Positions 60,922 through 64,000 of a stretch of 64,000 nucleotides of DNA are shown here, in pieces. Made by a program: the position numbers and the translations under genes. Numbering within the stretch: the stretch's first letter is position 1; every line of letters starts with the position of its first letter. Origin of the DNA: Psychroserpens ponticola (GTDB taxonomy: Bacteria; Bacteroidota; Bacteroidia; Flavobacteriales; Flavobacteriaceae); contig NZ_CP116221.1 in NCBI RefSeq assembly GCF_023556315.2, positions 2,553,001 to 2,617,000 of the forward strand. The letters run 5' to 3'. The notes beneath the pieces were generated by a model. It made no database searches, was not told the DNA's origin, and saw nothing but the letters and a program-made list of their open reading frames with translations.

Positions 60922-61347
60922 TTAAAGTGTTATAGTTTGTGTTATTGATTGATTTTTGATTTCAAATTTAGCGTCTTCCCATTTTGGTGGTCCCATAAAC
61001 CCTCTAGCATTATTAGAGCATCCATAATCTTCTTTAGGAATGCCTAAAAAATTAGTATCCATTTTTTTATTCTCATTTTCATCGTGAAAAAATGAAATTG
61101 CATAAATGCCTTTTGGAACATCTTTAAACGTAATTTCACAACTGTTGTTTTCAATACTACTAATGGTTGATTTGTAGCCTTTATTTAAAAAGGAAGCTTC
61201 AGTATTAAATAATGAAATGAATAAATGTCCTGCATTACTATTTAGGTTTACTATTTTTACTGTAACATTTTGTCCTTCTGATTCTTGTGCATAACTAAGT
61301 GTTTGACTTAATAAAACGAAAACTATAATTTTTGCTAGTGTACTCAT
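60922..61347 (-). CDS. DUF2141 family exported protein
   Basis: A 141-residue protein with a signal peptide (1-20, ending SYAQ). The rest is a beta-sandwich of DUF2141 type: NAGHLFISLFNTEASFLNKG, FKDVPKGIYAISFFHDENENKKMDTNFLGIPKEDYG and FMGPPKWEDAKFEI. It is the first gene of the unit leading to the histidine kinase and LytTR genes. Function unknown. Confidence 0.85.
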   Translation of the reverse strand: MSTLAKIIVFVLLSQTLSYAQESEGQNVTVKIVNLNSNAGHLFISLFNTEASFLNKGYKSTISSIENNSCEITFKDVPKGIYAISFFHDENENKKMDTNFLGIPKEDYGCSNNARGFMGPPKWEDAKFEIKNQSITQTITL

Positions 61348-61465
61348 AATATCTTTGTTTTTAATTGATGAGACAAATATCTAGCAGAAGTCTCTATTTT
61401 TAAAAAAGGAATTACCGAATTGTGTTTTTTTATGGATGAATTGTAAAACATAGTATACATGTAAC

Positions 61466-61498
61466 AAAAAAGCGCAACTCAATGAGTTGCGCTTTTAT
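61466..61498. terminator. Intrinsic terminator downstream of ndk
   Basis: AAAAGCGCAACTC (61468-61480) and GAGTTGCGCTTTT (61484-61496) form a perfect 13-bp stem with a 3-base loop; on the minus strand it follows the ndk stop and is trailed by a T run. Confidence 0.9.
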
Positions 61499-61519
61499 AT
61501 ATTATGAGTTCTATTTTAA

Positions 61520-61939
61520 TTAGAACATCTCTCTACCAGAAAAATGAAATGCACCTTCAATAGCAGCATTGTCATCACTATCACTTCCGTGAACTGCATT
61601 CTCACCAATAGAAGCAGCATACAACTTACGTATAGTTCCTTCAGCAGCTTCAGCAGGATTTGTAGCTCCAATTAAGGTTCTAAAATCTTCTACAGCATTC
61701 TCTTTTTCTAAGATTGCAGCTACGATTGGTCCACGTGTCATGTATTCAACCAATTCTCCAAAGAAAGGTCTTTCATTATGTACAGCGTAAAACGCTTGAG
61801 CGTCTGCAGTTGTCATTTGTGTTAATTTCATAGCTACGATTCTAAAACCAGAAGCTGTGATTTTTTCTAAAATTGCACCAATATTCCCTTTTTCAATAGA
61901 GTCTGGCTTAAGCATTGTAAATGTTCTATTTGTTGCCAT
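61520..61939 (-). CDS. ndk: Nucleoside diphosphate kinase
   Basis: A 139-residue enzyme that exchanges the terminal phosphate between NTPs and NDPs. The [16 protein letters not shown] start, [12 protein letters not shown], and the active-site H117 in NAVHGSDS are diagnostic. It stands alone on the minus strand, with a candidate promoter (-7 TACTTTTG, 61969-61962) and a strong terminator. Confidence 0.97.
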   Translation of the reverse strand: MATNRTFTMLKPDSIEKGNIGAILEKITASGFRIVAMKLTQMTTADAQAFYAVHNERPFFGELVEYMTRGPIVAAILEKENAVEDFRTLIGATNPAEAAEGTIRKLYAASIGENAVHGSDSDDNAAIEGAFHFSGREMF

Positions 61940-61961
61940 TTGTTTGTTTTAAATTTCGATG

Positions 61962-61969
61962 CAAAAGTA
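61962..61969 (-). promoter_or_regulatory. Candidate -7 element of ndk
   Basis: On the minus strand TACTTTTG matches TAnnTTTG, 22 bases before the start codon. No convincing -33 TTG at 19 bp is seen. Confidence 0.4.
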
Positions 61970-62028
61970 ATGTATTTCTTTAATAATTCGGTATAAACCA
62001 ATATTAAAAAATTGTATCTTCGTCATCT

Positions 62029-63045
62029 ATGAATAAAGACGATATTAATAGTATTAAAACGCTTTTAAGTTCACCAAAAGCAATTGTAATCATTCCACAT
62101 AAAAATCCTGATGGAGATGCTATAGGTTCTACACTCGGATTGTATCACTATTTAAAACAATACAATCACAATGTAACTATTATTGCACCTAATGATTATC
62201 CTCATTTTTTAAAATGGATGCCTGAAGAACATTCGATTTTAAAATATGACAATAAAAAGGAAGACTGTGATGCTTTAATCTATAATGCTGAACTAATTTT
62301 TACTTTAGATTTTAATTCTTTAGGACGCATTGGAAACATGGAAACTGTTGTTTCGAATTCTGAATCCATCAAAATAATGATCGATCACCATCAACAACCT
62401 GATGATTATGCCAAGTACATGTATTCTGATGTTTCGATGTCGTCAACATGTGAAATGGTATTCAATTTTATTGAGATGCTAAATGATGTAAATAAAATTA
62501 ATAGTGACATTGCTACATGCTTATACACTGGCATCATGACAGATACTGGCTCATTTCGTTTTGCTTCAACAACGAGTGCTACACATACTATTATTGGACA
62601 ATTAATTCAGAAAGGCGCAAACAATTCTGAAATACATAATAACATTTATGACACCAATAGCTATGCAAGATTACAATTACTTGGAAGAGCGCTAAGCAAC
62701 CTAAAAGTAATTCCTGAATACAGAACTGCGTATATCACATTAACTCAAGAAGAGCTGAACACATTCGACTTTAAAAAAGGGGACACCGAAGGTTTTGTAA
62801 ACTACGGATTATCTTTAAAAGGTATCATTTTTGCTGCCATTTTTATTGAAAGCCATCAAGATGAAATTATAAAAATATCCTTGAGAAGTAAAGGTGATTT
62901 TTCAGTAAATGAATTATCAAGAGCACATTTTCATGGTGGTGGACATACAAATGCTGCTGGAGGAAAAAGTGACTTAAATCTCAAAGAAACCATTGAAAAA
63001 TTTATTAGTATCTTGCCAACTTATAAAAAAGACCTCTATTTTTAA
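62029..63045 (+). CDS. nrnA: DHH-family phosphoesterase (NrnA-like oligoribonuclease/pAp phosphatase)
   Basis: A 338-residue enzyme. The DHH domain has PHKNPDGDAIGST (metal ligands), a DFNSLGRIG segment and DHHQQPDDYA; the C-terminal DHHA1 domain has GGGHTNAAGG. NrnA-type enzymes degrade nano-RNA and 3'-phosphoadenosine 5'-phosphate. It shares one base with gldI (TAATG). Confidence 0.92.
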   Translation: MNKDDINSIKTLLSSPKAIVIIPHKNPDGDAIGSTLGLYHYLKQYNHNVTIIAPNDYPHFLKWMPEEHSILKYDNKKEDCDALIYNAELIFTLDFNSLGRIGNMETVVSNSESIKIMIDHHQQPDDYAKYMYSDVSMSSTCEMVFNFIEMLNDVNKINSDIATCLYTGIMTDTGSFRFASTTSATHTIIGQLIQKGANNSEIHNNIYDTNSYARLQLLGRALSNLKVIPEYRTAYITLTQEELNTFDFKKGDTEGFVNYGLSLKGIIFAAIFIESHQDEIIKISLRSKGDFSVNELSRAHFHGGGHTNAAGGKSDLNLKETIEKFISILPTYKKDLYF

Positions 63046-63581
63046 TGAAACCTATAGTCATTTTACTAATAATAAGTTTAATTTTTAGCTGTAAATCTCC
63101 AGATGCGAGACGACCAGAATCTGTTCAGTCTGGTTCTTTCTATGAAGTTTCAGCTGAAAGAAATATTAAACTAAACAAAAAAGAACAAGCACTAATACAA
63201 AAAATAATAGATCGTAATCCTGATCAAGAATACATCGCTTCAAAAAGCGGATTTTGGTATTTTTACAACTCAAAAATAGAACTAGATACGATAACACCGC
63301 AGTTTGGTGATATCGTCAATTTTAAATACAATATTAAAGATCTTAATGAGAATACTATTTACTCTGAAGACGACATAAGAACTCAAAATTATGTCATGGA
63401 TAAAGAGGAATTATTTACAGGGCTTCGTGAAGGATTAAAACTCATGAAACCTGGTGAAGTCGTGACCTTTTTATTTCCATCTCAAAAAGCCTATGGCTAT
63501 TATGGAGATACCAATCGTATTGGCACAAATATTCCTTTAATTTGCAAAGTAACCGTAAATACAATTAAACAAAACCAATAA
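63045..63581 (+). CDS. gldI: GldI, gliding-motility FKBP-type peptidyl-prolyl isomerase lipoprotein
   Basis: A 178-residue lipoprotein (C16 in IFSCKSP). The C-terminal half is an FKBP domain: PQFGDIVNFKYNI, GLREGLKLMKPGEVVTFLFPSQKAYGYYG and PLICKVTVNTI. GldI is required for gliding and type IX secretion in Flavobacterium johnsoniae. It follows the DHH phosphoesterase and precedes a cyclophilin lipoprotein, the usual flavobacterial order. Confidence 0.9.
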   Translation: MKPIVILLIISLIFSCKSPDARRPESVQSGSFYEVSAERNIKLNKKEQALIQKIIDRNPDQEYIASKSGFWYFYNSKIELDTITPQFGDIVNFKYNIKDLNENTIYSEDDIRTQNYVMDKEELFTGLREGLKLMKPGEVVTFLFPSQKAYGYYGDTNRIGTNIPLICKVTVNTIKQNQ

Positions 63582-63588
63582 TACACTT

Positions 63589-64000
63589 ATGAAATTGATT
63601 AGCAAAACTCTACAGCTTTCTATGCTGTTTTTACTTATTACAGCAGCCTCATGTAAAGAAGATCATCCTGATTTAGAAGATGGTCTTTATGCTGAATTTA
63701 TTACAACTAAAGATACCATGATTGCAAAATTATTTTATGACAAAGTACCTGTTACTGTTGCAAATTTTGTTGCTTTAGCTGAAGGTACACATCCAATGGT
63801 TGACGAAGAATTTAAAGGCAAGCCTTATTATGATGGATTAACATTTCATAGAGTTATGAATAACTTTATGATTCAAGGTGGTGATCATACTGCTACTGGT
63901 TCTGGCACTCCTGGATATCGTTTTACTGCAGACTTTAGTTCAGAGTTAAAGCATGACAAACCTGGTATTTTATCAATGGCAAATGGAGGTGGCTTTAATA
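63589..64000 (+). CDS. Cyclophilin-type peptidyl-prolyl isomerase lipoprotein (partial)
   Basis: An open frame starting 8 bases after gldI and running off the window (137 codons visible). It encodes a lipoprotein (MKLISKTLQL..., lipobox before C22 in AASCKED) and a cyclophilin domain: VPVTVANFVALAEGT, YYDGLTFHRVMNNFMIQGGD and KPGILSMANGGG. It catalyses proline isomerisation in the periplasm; its C-terminus is outside the window. Confidence 0.88.
   Translation, partial: MKLISKTLQLSMLFLLITAASCKEDHPDLEDGLYAEFITTKDTMIAKLFYDKVPVTVANFVALAEGTHPMVDEEFKGKPYYDGLTFHRVMNNFMIQGGDHTATGSGTPGYRFTADFSSELKHDKPGILSMANGGGFN

Noticed and set aside
1-64000. rRNA, tRNA, CRISPR arrays, insertion sequences, prophage or integrase genes.
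   Set aside because: I looked for them and found no supporting sequence; the region looks like stable chromosomal core with respiratory genes.

Overview
The window is a chromosomal segment of a flavobacterium (Bacteroidota, most likely a marine Flavobacteriaceae). The evidence is a low G+C content, gliding-motility lipoprotein GldI, many SpII lipoproteins, promoters of the Bacteroidota type (TTG-N19-TAnnTTTG), a CcoN-CcoO fusion, and a clade II nitrous oxide reductase locus. I see no rRNA, tRNA, CRISPR array, insertion sequence or prophage. The window cuts the first gene (beta-oxidation enzyme) and the last gene (cyclophilin).

Layout. 1-3.8 kb: fatty-acid beta-oxidation (enoyl-CoA hydratase part, thiolase, acyl-CoA dehydrogenase). 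4-5.8 kb: BlaI repressor and a BlaR1-like M56 membrane peptidase fused to a peptidoglycan amidase. 5.9-8.8 kb: small secreted or cytosolic proteins. 8.9-10.8 kb: Rrf2 (NsrR-like) regulator, RIC di-iron repair protein, hemerythrin. 10.8-21.8 kb, minus strand: a complete nos locus (cytochrome c, fasciclin, NosZ, membrane protein, NosL, NosD, NosF, NosY, lipoprotein), followed by a copper-type operon with an OprC/NosA-like TonB receptor. 22-25.3 kb: large secreted beta-propeller protein. 25.3-36.4 kb: FNR-type regulator, copper ATPase CcoI, HemN, and the cbb3 oxidase genes ccoS-ccoNO-Q-P-G-H plus a TauE/SafE protein. 36.5-43.1 kb: universal stress proteins, a PPOX protein, an aspartoacylase-like enzyme, a GCS2-CBS ligase, a CBS protein and SodC. 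43.3-49.9 kb: assorted genes including an alpha/beta-hydrolase-AraC fusion, an NnrU/MddA-like methyltransferase and a phospholipase D lipoprotein. 50-54.7 kb: ECF sigma/anti-sigma pair facing a DUF4331 module. 54.8-57.1 kb: LETM1-related protein and a membrane protein. 57.1-61.4 kb: LytTR regulator and histidine kinase with four 2TM-domain copies. 61.5-64 kb: ndk, nrnA-like, gldI, cyclophilin.

How it works together. The central theme is respiration at low oxygen. Seven copies of an FNR-type palindrome (ATGAC-N4-ATCAT-like, core TGA-N6-TCA) stand upstream of eight transcription units: nos, the nosA-like operon, ccoI-hemN, the cco operon, two universal-stress units, the CBS gene and the GCS2-aspartoacylase pair. 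In every case exactly 23 bp separate the palindrome from a TAnnTTTG-type -7 element, the geometry expected for class II activation. The likely regulator is encoded in the middle of this regulon. A second palindrome (GGATA-N4-TATCC) is shared by the RIC gene and the nos promoter and fits the NsrR-like Rrf2 protein nearby. Copper supply (TonB receptor, NosL, NosD/F/Y, CcoI) serves both the N2O reductase and the cbb3 oxidase.
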